Source: Batillaria attramentaria (taxonomy: Eukaryota; Mollusca; Gastropoda; Batillariidae). From it: a DNA stretch of 64,000 bases. The DNA lies in NCBI GenBank assembly GCA_018292915.2, contig JACVVK020000199.1, positions 253,501-317,500 on the forward strand. Direction: 5' to 3'. Both the position numbers and the translations under genes were made by a program. The notes beneath the pieces are model-generated. The model was not told where the DNA came from. It did not search any database and worked only from the letters and a program-made list of their open reading frames with translations. Below are positions 46,379-58,835 of the stretch, in pieces; the stretch's first letter is position 1; each line of letters starts with the position of its first letter.

Positions 46379-46555
46379 CAGCCGGGGTGGCCGAATGGTA
46401 GAGCGTTGGACTCTCACTGCTCGGGTTGTGAGTTCGTATCCCGGCTGGGGCCAAATAATTATTCGTGCTGGCTTTTTCATCGTTGCCCCGTCTTTGATAT
46501 CACCCGTACATGGTGGAAAAGGACGTTAAACCCTCAAACGCCCGCCCATCCACCC
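46379..46555 (+). mobile_element. SINE-A copy
   Basis: Flanked by similar ACTCACAAACGGGCA and ACTCTCAAACAGGCA, an aged target duplication. It carries a short insertion, AATTATTCG. Confidence 0.85.
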
Positions 46556-46732
46556 TTAAACTCTCAAACAGGCATACAACATCGTGTGTAAAACTTTTCA
46601 TCGAATGTGCTTTATCTGTGGATCAGAATCAGTCACTTTGGTCACAGTATAGCGTATGAAACCATCGTTATGACTCTGGTCGGTGTATATGTTGCTCTGA
46701 TATTACAAGCTGATTCATCTATCACGTCTTAA

Positions 46733-47070
46733 ACGGGTCAATTTCATCTTTGCTAGGCCAGCCTATGTTCTCGAACGGTTTCGCTCGTGAGTGCGCCTGT
46801 ACGCTCGAAATACTCTATCTTGTTGATTAGTACAGCTCTTAATGCGATACGATTTTTTTTTTTTTTACACTTTGTGCGAGCGGTCGAACATTCAAATTCG
46901 ACGACTGTGGTTACACTACTGGAGCGCTCAGTGTGGTCGCCGCGTCATCGAGTACGTTTCTGTTGGCTCAGTGCCAGCATTACAGACGCTGTCACTGTGC
47001 AGGTACCTAAGTGGCGCGGTAATAGAAAAACAGCTCTGTGAGCAGAAAAAAAATGGTAGCTTTAGCCCCT
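46733..47070. mobile_element. Element C, intact copy, 338 bp, TTAA-flanked
   Basis: This copy is flanked by TTAA at 46729-46732 and 47071-47074. The ends are imperfect inverted repeats, ACGGGTCAATTTCATC at the left against AGGGGCTAAAGCTACC in the reverse of the right. No frame of note is present. It behaves like a MITE and serves as the empty-site reference for the copies at 24.9 and 34.6 kb. The piggyBac-type origin is an inference from TTAA only. Confidence 0.65.
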
Positions 47071-47079
47071 TTAAAAGAG

Positions 47080-47687
47080 CATGGACTACAAGACTTCTGT
47101 ATCATATTGTTGTAAGAGCTGTGCTACTGTTTCCCTGTATACAGAACTTCCATGCTATGTAAAGGCGTCGAGGTCGATTTCGTTGTAGCTGACAGGATTA
47201 AGTCTTGCGTTTTGACAGGATTTTTTTCCGGCTGTTGGATGTGATAGAATTTAGATTCAGTCGTTTCATCTGATCCCTAGATTTTTTCCTTGTACTCGCT
47301 ACCCTTTGCTCTTTGACAAGCTCACGGACAAGTGTTCACGGAAAGCATTCGTAGGAAATTGAGCATGTGCGCGTTATGTTGGCTAGATTGTTCAGCTAAC
47401 AACAGCACAAGAGGCTGAAAACGTCAATAAGTGCAGTTTTTTTTTTTTTTTTTGCATCGACAAAAAGAAAACCCCTCTCTGTCGCTATTTCTCTGTCTCT
47501 CTGTTGTCTCTCTTGATTTTAAAAAAAGTATAATTATCCCCCCCCCTCCCCAGCGAAAAGTTTCATCATCATCATCATCATCATCGTCGTCGTCGTCGTC
47601 GTCGTTGTTGTCGTCGTTGTGTCGTCGTCGACCTCCTCCTGAACATCGTCGTCGACGTCTTATCTCACACTGTTTGTGTGACTGTAT

Positions 47688-47732
<45 letters not shown>

Positions 47733-48200
47733 GTGAACCACCACCCCTCCCCCCACCCCCCCCCCACCCCCCAGACACACACTCCTTAAATCTCAAAATA
47801 ACAACTGCACCAGGCGACACGAAAACACCCCACTACTCTATCCCAACCCTCCCATTCCGGTCCCCTCTCCCAGTTAAAAACCCCCTCGCACTGGCCGACA
47901 CCTCCCAAGCAACAGTTCTTCGGACCGACGTGAAAGGCAGTGGACGCGCTGACAGAGGCTCGTAACGAGTCCTTGAAAAGCACGTTCATTAGGAGCTGGG
48001 CCTGGAATCTCCCGGCAGATGCTGTCCCGGAGTTTTGACGACTGTGGCGTTTTCCGCTCCATTGTCCGCGGCACATCAGGCTGAAAGCGACGGCACCGCG
48101 ACTTTCAAATCGGACGTCGCTCTTTCGCTGACACTGACGTCGGCTCAGCGACCTTCCCAGGTCAGAGCCAGTGCTCCTGGGGACGTTTTAAGGATGGGGG
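47080..48200. other. No gene recognised; simple repeats
   Basis: T-run near 47438, (TCA)n/(TCG)n at 47566-47606, (GT)n at 47692-47731, then C-rich and unique DNA. Confidence 0.45.
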
Positions 48201-48205
48201 CTATT

Positions 48206-48655
48206 CTTGAATGAAAGTAATGAGGACCTTTTGAAATCACGTGTAAGCAAACATGCGTACCATGCACGTGCAGAAAACAGAAAACAGCAAAACGTCTGGA
48301 TGCTCCCATTAAAAAAAAAAAAAAAAAAAAAACGTTTTTCATAATCATCAGTATCAAGCTGAACAGGTCAGGGCAAATAGCATTTTCAACTTGCATAATG
48401 GTTTCGAATGCACGTGTATATGTATATAACTGTATAAATGCATCGAACAATCTACGTATGGTATGGTATGGTATGGTATGGTATGGTAGACTTCTCGGCG
48501 CACATATCCATCTCTGCTGAAATCGCTCACGGCGCCGCAGGGCTGGAGGACGAAGCAGTGAAAGCCTGCTTTCTTACGTGTTTTCTTGTTTTTAGCAGCG
48601 CATGGTGCAGTGTACAACGTAATTTCAAAAGGTCCTCATTACGTTCGTTCAACTG
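48206..48655. mobile_element. Foldback or MITE with ~40-bp inverted arms
   Basis: AATGAGGACCTTTTGAAAT at about 48220 has its perfect reverse at about 48623, and the match extends with few mismatches. It contains an A-run and (GGTAT)n. Confidence 0.6.
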
Positions 48656-48835
48656 TAATCCTATTACCTCGGCTGGAGAGAGAGAGACGTTAAACAACAG
48701 ATGAAGTCAAGTTTCCTGATCCCCCATGATTATAATTCTATGCCAAGATGAAGTATGTCTGTTTAACAACAGTTGAGATACAGTATGCTTTTCATGTTAC
48801 AAAATAATGCCATTTTCACATCGGCGTTTAGGAGT

Positions 48836-49219
48836 TTAAAGATCTAAGCTGCCAACGAAAAGCTTTCCGAAGTGTGAAAAAAATTTACAGAGTCGACCGT
48901 GCAAGCATAGTCAACTCTGTCACAGTTGCAGAGTTTTCAGCTCTTCGGGGACCCTTATAAAACCAGAGCACGAGTTTGCCGTGACATTATTTGGCTTTTG
49001 GTCAGTGAGCGAGACACATCGCTACAGTGTCTAGCGGATGTTGAGTGCTGCACGATCTTTCTCGCTCAGTGTGAAATCAGGCTGCCCTTGGCTTTTACTG
49101 GGGTTTCAGGGACGCTGAAAACTGTGCAACTGTGACAGAGTTGACTGTGCTTGCACGGTCGACTCTGTAAATGTTTTTCACACTTCGGAAAGCTTTTTGT
49201 TGGGAGCTTAGATCTTTAA
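48836..49219. mobile_element. MITE-D, copy 3, full length
   Basis: Both arms are present, flanked by TTAA at each end (TTAAAGATCTAAGCTGCC ... GCTTAGATCTTTAA). Compared with copy 1 there is a small internal deletion beside CGCTCAGTGT. Copies at 8.6, 33.1 and 48.8 kb show an active past in this genome. Confidence 0.8.
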
Positions 49220-49960
49220 GTTCTAAGTTTCTTCTGCAGGCGTGCGGTCGTAAACCCTCGGGGAGACTGGAAGATCAATAATACTGATGTCACCGTCAGG
49301 CAAGCTAAAATGTAAAAGAACTCCCTCTTAAACAGTGTCTTTTCAGTTTTCCTGGCGGATCACGAACCCAAGCGTCAAACTCATCTTTCATAGCCAGAAG
49401 CCGTTGTCAAAAATTACCCCTTTGAAAGTTTCGACAGAATTACAGAAACGATATCCAGACTGAGGTCGTCAAAATGATTGGGAGACAAAAATTAACCCCC
49501 CTACATGAAGGCGTGAACGAGTTCTGGGGGAGGGGGGAGGGGGGGATTTCTCTCCCATTTCCAGAGGGCGCGGCGTGCGCATAAACAGAAGAGCTCAAGC
49601 AAGGGACATCACTGTGCCGGTCTGGCAGGACACGTGCTCATTACAGCGCGGAATTCATGGAAGTATTACATGATCAGAATTAACATTTAGGACTTCTCCG
49701 GCGACAGGGTCTTAAATGGGATCCTTTGATTGCATGTCCTCTCCCTTCGGAACTTCCCCGGACATTTTGGGGAGAGTCGCGTCAGTGCGCGCGATCTTGA
49801 GCCAATCCTACTTTTAGTCAGTTCTGCCGATGACTATGAAGCCACGTCGTTGGGCTGACGTCTTCGATATTACAGATATTGTGGGTAGTTGGTTTTGTTT
49901 GTTTTTTTTTTGAGCCGAGGTGAGGACAAGATCATTCTTGTTGATCACATTTGAACCTTT

Positions 49961-50145
49961 AATAATAATAATAATAATAATAATCGCACTAATATAGGCG
50001 CTTTATCCCGAATATTTCACTCAAAGTGCCTCGAGGTAAACCCACAACGCTCAAGTGAATCACACGCATTCTCCCAGACTCTGGACATGAACACATAACA
50101 ATTATGTGTAGCGAAGGGCCAGCTCAGCAAATTAAGTTGAGTTAT
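49961..50145 (-). mobile_element. SINE-B 3' part, diverged
   Basis: (TAA)n, TATAGGCGCTTTATCCCG, then family sequence to CCAGCTCAGCAAATTAAGTT. Confidence 0.75.
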
Positions 50146-50519
50146 GGGAAAATATTCAGTTTTGATTGGAAAAATTGGGCATAGCGGCCACAGTGAGAGT
50201 GGAGATAACATGGGTTGTGGATGCTTGGTAACAGCGTCCTCACGGGTCAGCGCCCGGGGTCTGGTTGTATGGTTGGCAACGGTATGCAAAGGACTCTGCA
50301 CAAACGCTGGGTGCACGGTCGTGACAAGTTTAACTGTCTTAACGTGAAGCGAAATCTCTTTGAACCTCGGTCTTTTTTGGCTCGCCGTTACGCATAATCA
50401 TTTCACTCACTCCTGAAACGTGTCCAAGGGACTTGGTCCGAGGGTTCGCCGTGAAACAGAGAGAGAGAGAGAGAGAGCTCCTCTGTTAAGGCCGTAATCT
50501 GGTTCTCGCGCTCAAGGTT

Positions 50520-50870
50520 CTTAACAGAAATGCCCGCGCGAGCAATAAAGCCGAAATGAACCCGCACGCCGGCAGGAGCGTGAAATGAGCTTCAAAATCC
50601 TCTAGGCCGCACCATTACACTGGCACAATTAGATAAATCCTATCAAGGCGATCAAAGGCCGGACAAATTTATCGCGGATCCAATCTCTCTCCTCCTGTTT
50701 CTAGTTTTTCTCTCTCTTCTGTTCCGGTCGTTATTTTCGGTCTTCTCGCCGAGGAGACGTAGCGTTGCAAGGCCAGCGTGTTAATTAGCGACTCCCACTT
50801 CTGTCAGTCAAAAGTGTTGAGCCCCCAGAATTCAGCCAATCGCGTTCCGCGGCATAATGAGCACACAACA
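50520..50870. other. Complex unique DNA, candidate conserved non-coding element
   Basis: About 350 bp free of repeats and open frames, with homeodomain-like TTAATTAGCG, TCF-like GATCAAAGG, GATA-like TTAGATAAAT and CCAAT. The mix recalls developmental enhancers; this is inference. Confidence 0.3.
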
Positions 50871-50969
50871 CATGGCATGGCCCGGTAAGCACTTTGCCAG
50901 ACACTACAACGAGGGAAGCACGACGTGTAGTTTGATATGACTGAAACATGGAAAGAAAGAAGTAAGTCC

Positions 50970-51560
50970 ATTGACGTCATTTGAGGAAAAAGACCATTAC
51001 GTCAATCTCTTTCATCTTGAAATCCATCTTTTTTTTTCCATAAATGACGTCATGGGCGTACTATGTTTTGTCAATACATGGTAGAGTACAGGGGAGGGGT
51101 TTGGCCTCGGGTGTCGAGTGGAGTCGTCAGTTACGTGGAACTGCGCCCCAGAGACTTAACAGGTGCGTGAAATAAAAATGGCCGTCAGCACCGCTGTCAT
51201 AGTAAAGCATGATTTCTTTTTGGTCCCAGACCGAGCTGTGATCTCGTATGTGATACCTGATATCCTGTCGTGGAAAAGGACGTTAAGCTCCCAAACACTC
51301 ATCGACCCTCTCTCTCTCCCCCCACCTCCCCCCCCCTCTCTCTCTCTCTCTCTCTGCTCCGACAAAATTCAATCCTAAACCGCCTCCATATTTTTTTCCC
51401 CAATTTCTCAGTATTCCTCCATTTTTTCTCTCTCCCTCTTGTGCAACATGTGGTTGACAGGAGCAAAGGACTTGGACCCGCTTTGCCCGACGTCCCGTAA
51501 TGACGTGGGAACAGTCCGTTATGACGTAAGGACGTCCCGTTCTGACGTGGAGGAGACAGC
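50970..51560. promoter_or_regulatory. Cluster of CRE-like sites
   Basis: Two full palindromes TGACGTCA at 50972-50979 and 51045-51052, an ATTACGTCAAT at about 50997, and three spaced TGACGT sites at about 51500-51548 (TAATGACGTG, TTATGACGTA, TTCTGACGTG). CREB/ATF factors bind such sites. No gene is visible nearby, so its target is unknown. Confidence 0.35.
51258..51303 (+). mobile_element. SINE-A 3' end fragment
   Basis: Only CGTGGAAAAGGACGTTAAGC and the CAAACAC tail remain. Confidence 0.55.
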
Positions 51561-52080
51561 GCCGTTCCAGGCCGTCAAGCTACCCGAGTCATCCAGCCTC
51601 TTACTCCTGCTGGGATATGACACTCATCGAGAGAGGGAACTTTTCCCCAGGCTTTGAATTCAGTTTGAAAGTCTGGATGAGTGAGTTCCCTTGCAGATTT
51701 GGGGCGCTTTGAGTTTTGATCGATTCCCTCTACGGTCATTGGTCAAAGGACTTCAGCGACTTGAGTTTGACAAACACTTTTACCATTTCGCGGTAGATCT
51801 GATCTGGTATGGATGCTAAAAGGATTGAAAATGAAAATGGAAATCGAGCCTACATTGCTGGTGGTTGTGGGTACTTGTCTTGCGGATGGGATGCAAGGAT
51901 AAAAAAAAGCTCTTGGTCCAGTCGCAAGAAAAAGAACTCTTGGATGATCAGTTGATTTGGAGGGTAACGATTTTTTTATTTTGCACGCACGCACCCACGC
52001 ACGGATGAATTGCATCGGTAACCAGGTAAAGAAAGCAACAAAAACATTTGATCCCAAATGAAACCAGCTGACTTGTAGGG

Positions 52081-52082
<2 letters not shown>

Positions 52083-52168
<86 letters not shown>
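52083..52168. repeat. (CA)n, about 86 bp
   Basis: Uninterrupted. Both flanks share TTGCATCGGTAACCA and CAACAAAAACAT segments, so it sits between direct repeats at about 52009-52050 and 52170-52205. Confidence 0.9.
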
Positions 52169-52171
<3 letters not shown>

Positions 52172-52734
52172 GCATCGGTAACCATCAACAAAGCAACAAA
52201 AACATGTGATCCAAAAAAAAATATGAGCGACAGAGAGAGAGAGAGAGAGAGATGCTGCAAAGCAAAAACCAGACCTGAACCTCATGCAGCTTTCGCGATT
52301 TTTTTTCTTTGGAAACCGAATTACAAAATGAAAATTCATGTTCTCATGGATACTGTTTCAGAGAGGGGGGAGAAAAAGCGCGTGAATTCTGTCCTGGTTT
52401 CCGCAACTTTGGCAAGACGCCAAAATTATTAATCTATCTTCCACAGCACCATTAAATTAAAAGCGACAAGGGGGAGGAGGGGGGGGGGGTGTTGGGAAGG
52501 AGGAAAAATCAGCTTAGGCCAAAATAAAAATCACCCATAGTTTCGGTTACGGCTTCAATGGAGAGAAGAAAAATATATATATATATATACCTGAATAAAG
52601 GGATTAAAGAAATCTGGAAGAATATTTGCATGATTCTTGTTTTAAACTCTATATTATACTTTCCTTTGTCACAGGAAGCTGCAGAAATGCTGGCGTGTGG
52701 AAATGTACGGTAATATGCCAACTCGAGGGCTTTG

Positions 52735-53155
52735 TTGTCGTTGTCGTCATCGTCGTTGTTGTTTTATTTGTTGTTGTCGTCGTTGTTGTTGCCGTTGTCG
52801 TCGTCGTTGTTTTATTGTTGTCGTCGTCGTTGTTGTCGTCGTCGTTGTCGTCGTTGTTGTCTTCGTCGTTGTCGTCGTTTTCGTCGTCGACGTTGTTGTT
52901 TTATTTCTTGTTGTTGTTTTTGTTGTTGTTGTCGTCGTTGTTGTCGTCGTCGTTGAGGGTTTGTTGTTGTTGTCATTGCTGTTGTCGTCATCGTCGTTGT
53001 TGTTTTATTTGTTGATGTCGTCGTCGTTGTTGTTGCCGTTGTCGTCGTCGTCTTTGTTTTATTTGTTGTTGTCGTCGCGCGTTGTTGTTGCCGTTGTTAT
53101 TACCGTTGTCGTCGTCGTTGTTCTCGATGTTGTTGTTATCGTAGTCGTCTTTTTA
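52735..53155. repeat. (GTT/GTC)n trinucleotide tract
   Basis: About 420 bp of GTT, GTC and GCC units with TTTTATTTG interruptions. Confidence 0.85.
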
Positions 53156-53785
53156 TGGATAGTTTCGTGTCGGTGTGTGAACCACAGGCAAGTTTTACTT
53201 TTAGCCTTGGCTGCAAGTTTGTAGCACATAAAAACTGGTCGATGCAAAGCTGTATTCCGGGATTAAATGATAATACGGCTCAGTCTGCCCAAGCCGCTGG
53301 TTTGCAGAGAGTAATAAGGGTTACGGCTTTTAAATTATCGATTTTATGACAGATTTTGGCATCCGGCTGTGCCCAGGGAAGGTTTTAGAAATGGGTTTGA
53401 GCATGTCACAGTTGGTGTTTTTTTCCGTGCTGGAGCAGATAGAGCGATCTTATTAAGAACTAGAGCCGGGAATATCAAATCTAGCAGAAGACGAGAATTT
53501 TTTTTTTCGAAATATAGAGACTCTGTAGTAATGTAAAAAAAAAAATTGTTCCTAAAAGTAGCTTTACATTATTTTTAACATGAATTTTAGCTGTGGTGTA
53601 TGTTATTATAGGTGTCGTCCGTACATTCATTTGAGTTTGCCGGTTTGGTTTAGGTCCCAAGTCCCACGCCCAAATGTCCTTTTCTGTTGTAACAGCAAAG
53701 ACTGATTGGTTGATTGGATCTTTTCGATTCAGCTGTTATCGTTTCACGGGTGGCCGAGTCCGCAACACCATCTGGCTGGTCATCT

Positions 53786-54377
53786 GAAGCCGGCTCTTAA
53801 CTGGGCACTACGGAGCGCCACAGTGTTGTCAACAGTTGTGACACTGTTGTGATTTTGGGGGTTTCCGCCGCTGTGGCGTCATCACAGCAACCTGCATTTG
53901 AAATAGCCACAACTGTGACTGTGGTTTCCACAACAGATTCTGATTGGCTGTACTACGTCACTTGGCGCGCAAACACGGCGGACAGTGCATCTTCAATCGG
54001 TTTGTCACCGAGTAATCATCATTAGCTTGCTTAACGTCCTATGGCTTTTAGGACAAGTTGTTCCTGGCATGTGTCTTTGGCTGCTTGGCGGGGGGAGTGT
54101 CTTTGGGGTGGATGAGGGCTGTTTTACTTTGCTTTGGACAACGTCAGAGGATCTCTGCTTGGGTCTCAGATGCCTGGTCTGGGTTGTTTTTCAGTGCCTC
54201 GGTCTGTTCTGTCATCCGTGCTTTTGCCTTTGGATCATCACTGGGGTGTCCTTTCGCTCTTTGTTGTCACCGAGCACAGCTGTGTTCAGTTTTGTAGTTA
54301 GTAGACACACCGAGCGCAACGACCGTGATGTGCACATGTGTGTTTCGCGCGCTGTGCCCAGTTAAGAGAAGGCTTAA
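53786..54377. mobile_element. Element E, full copy with nested insert
   Basis: The ends are inverted, AAGCCGGCTCTTAACTGGGC at the left and GCCCAGTTAAGAGAAGGCTT at the right. Inside are paired CACAGTTGTGA-type motifs. The 251-bp retroelement at 54013-54263 splits it. Confidence 0.7.
54013..54263 (-). mobile_element. Retroelement 3' end inserted in element E
   Basis: This 251-bp insert interrupts element E and is flanked by the 11-bp duplication TTGTCACCGAG (54002-54012 and 54264-54274). Read on the minus strand it ends in AGGACGTTAAGCAAGCTAAT and a GATGATTA-type tail, like other LINE/SINE 3' ends in the window. No protein domain is seen, so it is a 5'-truncated LINE or a SINE. Confidence 0.7.
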
Positions 54378-54436
54378 CAACTAGAAATGTTACCCTTTTA
54401 AACAGTCATGTATACATACTAAGTGAACGCGAACCA

Positions 54437-54853
54437 CTACTACTACTATATCATAATTGTGTGTTGTGCTTCACCCAATTTCTTGAAATGGCTCAGAGCG
54501 CCGCGAACTGAATCCAACACGCACCCTCAAGTGAATCACACGCATTCTCTCACACAGTGGACATTAACACAGTCCTTACAGTCACGAGGTGCGAAGGGCC
54601 CGTCAGCTCAGCAATTTAAGTTTCGGATTTTGAGAATTGCATTCATTTTTTTTTTATTTTGTGGGCTAAACATTTCCAAAGCAGAAGGGGGGGGGGGGGG
54701 AAGCCGGAGTACGCAGAGAGAACCCCCGACGATCGACCCGAATGAACAGTGCCACACTGATACGAGAAGGAAAAATTCTTTGACCAGAGTGAGACTCGAA
54801 CCTGACCTCTCGCATTTCTGGCAGTGTCTTTATCCACTAGACCACCGACCGGT
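54437..54853 (-). mobile_element. SINE-B copy, full length, 3' end decayed
   Basis: The head is complete at the right. The GCGCCTATATAA end is degraded to GTTGTGCTTCACCC. Confidence 0.8.
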
Positions 54854-54899
54854 GATTAATAATAACACTAATAATATTCATCATCATCATCATCATCAA

Positions 54900-54938
<39 letters not shown>

Positions 54939-55420
54939 TAGTAGTAGTCAGAATGACCTTACCTTAAGCAGATACTGTATATCGGCGTGAAAAAAAATCT
55001 GTCGTACGATATATTCACATAGCTTCACAGGCAGCTTAGCCAGTTCAACACAGGCACTATAAGCAGTTCACGGCGAACCGCTGAGCGTCAAAGCGAAATG
55101 CGATTATGGTCGGATAGAAGGCCCCATGAAGTACTGCGAGAACCACACATGGTCATCATGAATTGTGACAGTCACAGCCGGCCCGTGACAAGATGGTGGC
55201 CAAATTGGATTGGCCGTTAATGAAGTTCTCGCCTCGGTCGCGTGCCGGACCGGCCGGCCAATACACGCACGTGGTGATTAGTGCAACGGGGCCCGACACG
55301 ATAAATGCTTGGGGGGGACCAGAGGACTGATCGAGTCACCAATGGACCTTTCCAGGAGCCCTTAGTTACGGTTGCTAGGGTACACAACCGGTGTCGTTTC
55401 CTCCCCTTGCATCGTTTTGG

Positions 55421-55747
55421 TTTAAGCCGGCTCTTAACTGGGCACTGCGGAGCGCCACAGTGCTGTCCACAGCTGTGAATTGGTGGGTTTCCCGGCGCCG
55501 CTGTGGCGTCATCATAGCAACCTGGATTTCAAATAGCCACAACTGTGACTGTGGTTTCCACAACAGATTCTGATTGGCTGTATCACGTCACTCGGCGCGC
55601 AAACACGACGGACAGTGCATCTTCAATCCGTTTGTCACCGAGCACAGCTGTGTTCAGTTTTGTAGTTTTGTAGACACACCGAGCGCTACGACTGTGATGT
55701 GCACATGTGTGTTTCGCGCGCTGTGCCCAGTTAAGAGCAGGATTTAC
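55421..55747. mobile_element. Element E, uninterrupted copy, about 327 bp
   Basis: Terminal inverted repeats GCTCTTAACTGGGCAC / GTGCCCAGTTAAGAGC are clear. The centre includes CACAGCTGTG palindromes and ATTGGCTGTATCACGTCACT. There is no coding capacity. Confidence 0.75.
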
Positions 55748-55796
55748 CGATCTATCAGAGGCCCAGAATTAGTTGGGAGTCTGAGAAGCACGATGC

Positions 55797-56260
55797 AGGC
55801 GTAAGGACACAAATTGACCGTGGGATCATGTTTGGTGTTTATTTGAGGTGCCCTGTATTGCAAGTGTGCTAGTCTGTAATGATTTTTGTTGTCAGGAAAA
55901 AGCGTGACTTTCGTGATTTTTGTGTTATGCAGGTCAAGGTGCATGGCAGGCGGTCACAAAAAGAGGCAAGCCACCAGTAAAGCTGGGACGTTTTGCACAG
56001 AGGTCGGACACAAGTCAGACAAGCGGATTTGTGTGAACTGCCTCTCTGGCCCAAACAGAAAGTAGACGTGCATTACTCCAGTGAGGCCTGAGCGGAAAGG
56101 AGGCATTCAAAATTTTGTTAAACCCCTATCAGGTGTGTGCCTTTGAAAGGTCTCTTTATGGTAGTAATTGTTTCTAAATTGAAGCATTTTTATGGTGTGA
56201 CTATGATGCCTGAGGCTAATAAGGAATATATAGGCATTTTGAGGCCCTGTGTATTTGTGA
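55797..56260 (+). repeat. Repeat family F, copy 2
   Basis: Collinear with copy 1. A frame from 56137 reads KLKHFYGVTMMPEANKEYIG and stays open to 56412, beyond the part shared with the other copies. Confidence 0.6.
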
Positions 56261-56655
56261 CCTTCGACCTGCATGAGCAAAGCCTTGGCCATTATACCGT
56301 ACACCGAATGCAACACTGCAACAGTTTCAAAGACGACACTGCCGAGATTACTAAGAGGCGTGGTGGAGTGCGAATGGGCTTTCCCGAGTGCAGGGATACC
56401 ATCCTGAACTGAACTAACGTGAACTGATCCATCAGAAGCATGTTGGATAAAAACGTGTTATGGATGAACACAGACGTTGTGCGGGAGAACATTGGGTATG
56501 TGGCTGGGTGCAATGGCTCTATCCATGCCGGTGAGTCGTGATTAAAATGCGAGCTACTGTGACCAAGTACCGGCCGTTTTGCAGGAGGCATGTTGGCGAA
56601 ACACACACACACACACACACACACACACCGTAGCACACCGGGCCGTAGCACACCG

Positions 56656-56721
<66 letters not shown>

Positions 56722-56969
56722 ACCGAAGCTAGTGTTTCCTTAAAAAACCTGCGATTATTTTTCAGCGTCTCTTATCTGACAAGGATATTGATCATGGCGA
56801 ACTCCGCTCTTGTCAAACGCACTAAGAAGGTCAAACAAACAAAAGGTTGCCCTCTGAACAGCACATTGCGCAATGCACAATTTTGTAAAAAGTTATTACA
56901 AGGAAAGGTTCCAGGCCACAGAGGGGAGCGTGTGATGGAGAACCTAATGCATCTTTCACACTGGAGAAA

Positions 56970-57082
56970 GAAATGAAATGAAATGAAATGAAATTTTGTA
57001 TGACAAGGATAGAAGATTAGGCACAGCGTCTTGTGTTCGATCGTGTCCTTGCTAATCTACTCAGCTTACACGCGCGCGCGCG

Positions 57083-57160
<78 letters not shown>
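56970..57160 (-). mobile_element. Relative of the 38.9-kb retroelement 3' end
   Basis: Minus strand: (GT)n, GTGCCTAATCTTCTATCCTT, then (ATTTC)n. Confidence 0.65.
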
Positions 57161-57270
57161 ATAATAATAATAATATATTACACTTGTAGAGCGCGGAGTT
57201 TTGCTTAGAAAAGCACTCAATGCGCTTTTTGCTCACGCATACACACAACATTCTCATGCACACATTTATA
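57160..57270 (-). mobile_element. CR1/L2-type LINE 3' UTR fragment
   Basis: (ATAATA)n, then CACTCAATGCGCTTTTTGCT and CACACAACATTCTCATGCA, similar to the 3' UTR at 43.5 kb. Confidence 0.5.
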
Positions 57271-57287
57271 CACATCCAGGGGACCAG

Positions 57288-57436
57288 GGATAGCCAAATG
57301 GACTTCCAATGTTCGGGTCAGGAGTTCGAATCCCGGCTGAGGCCAAATATCTGTGCTGGCCTTTTTCTCGTTGCCCCCGTCTTTGATATCACCCGTAGTT
57401 AGTGGAAAAAGACGTTAAACTCTCAAACACCCACCG
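57288..57436 (+). mobile_element. SINE-A copy lacking part of the A box
   Basis: About 10 bp (GGTAGAGCGT) are deleted from the head, which should weaken polymerase III promotion. Confidence 0.8.
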
Positions 57437-57567
57437 TAGCCACCCCCACCCCCTCAGTCAAGTAATCAAAGTGAAACAGTCAAATGCAAATAATCAAGTT
57501 GAAAGAATCAATGCACATTATTAGAGTCAAATCATCATAGCCTAATAATCAAATACTAACTATAGGG

Positions 57568-57738
57568 GTGGGGTGGGTGTTCAGGAGTTTAACGTCCTTT
57601 TCCACCACGTAAGGGTGATATCAAAGACAGGGCAACGAGAAAAAGGCCAGCACAAATATTTGGCCCCAGCCGGGATTCGAACACACGACCCGAGCATTGG
57701 GAGTCCAACGCTGTACCATTCGGCTATCCCGGCCCCCC
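57568..57738 (-). mobile_element. SINE-A copy with target duplication
   Basis: Flanked by ATACTAACTATAG and ATACGAACTACAG. Confidence 0.85.
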
Positions 57739-57890
57739 ATACGAACTACAGAGAGTAAAGTGAGAAAATCAAAATAAAGTGAGATTTTAAATAATGAAGT
57801 AGCAGCACACCGATTTAACTGTTTTGTAGACACTTTTGTAAATGGGCCTTACAAGTGGACAACGAAGGTGATTCGTTCATTTTAGGAGGA

Positions 57891-58052
57891 GCCGGGGTGG
57901 TCGAATGGTAGAGCGTTGGACTTCTAATGCTCGGGTCGTGAGTTCGATCCCGGCTGGGGCCAAATATTTGTGCTGGCTTTTTCATCGTTGCCCCGTCTTT
58001 GATATCACCCTATGTGGTGGAAAAGGACGTTAAACCCCCAAACACCCACCCA
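57891..58052 (+). mobile_element. SINE-A copy
   Basis: Close to consensus; flanked by GTTCATTTTAGG and GGTCATTTTGGT. Confidence 0.85.
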
Positions 58053-58079
58053 ACCACCCGGTCATTTTGGTGGGCGGAG

Positions 58080-58565
58080 CCTGAATACGCAAAACTGGTT
58101 TTGAACAGGTCTGCACGAGGCCCTGGGAGCTATTAGACTTTTTCTCGATGTCACATAAGGCATGTTTGTTGCTAGAGAGAGAGAGAGAGAGAGAGAGAGA
58201 TTCTATTTAACAACGTCAGAAGTTTTAACATTGTATGGTAGTTTCCGAAAACATCGTTGTTTCAGTGATGACGACGACGACGATATGATGATGGTGATGA
58301 TGATGATGATGATAATGTTAATGTTAACGACGACGACAATTAACCACCACGACGATTTTCTCCACCGCGAATGCATTTTCAAAGTCTTTGGGGAAAGTGA
58401 AGTGGATGGGAGGAGGAAGTAGGGTGAAGGTGGGGAGGGAGTGGTGTTGGTGTTGGTGGTGGCGGTGGTGGTTGGGGGAGGGGGTTTGCAAGGGCGGAAG
58501 AAACAGAGGGGATATGGGAGGTGAGGGGTTGATGGAACATTGGTGAAACTTGCATAATGTGGATA

Positions 58566-58609
<44 letters not shown>

Positions 58610-58626
58610 GCACGCACGCACGCACG

Positions 58627-58680
<54 letters not shown>

Positions 58681-58791
58681 AAAATTAACAGTGAACTGAA
58701 ATAGAACTAATAAGAAAATCAATATCCATAAACACACCCGAAGATAACGAAAATGAGATAACCATAAAAACAACAAAGAAGAAGAAGAAGA

Positions 58792-58835
<44 letters not shown>

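Noticed and set aside
52697..53224. Val/Cys/Ser-rich protein
   Set aside because: By-product of the (GTT/GTC)n tract.
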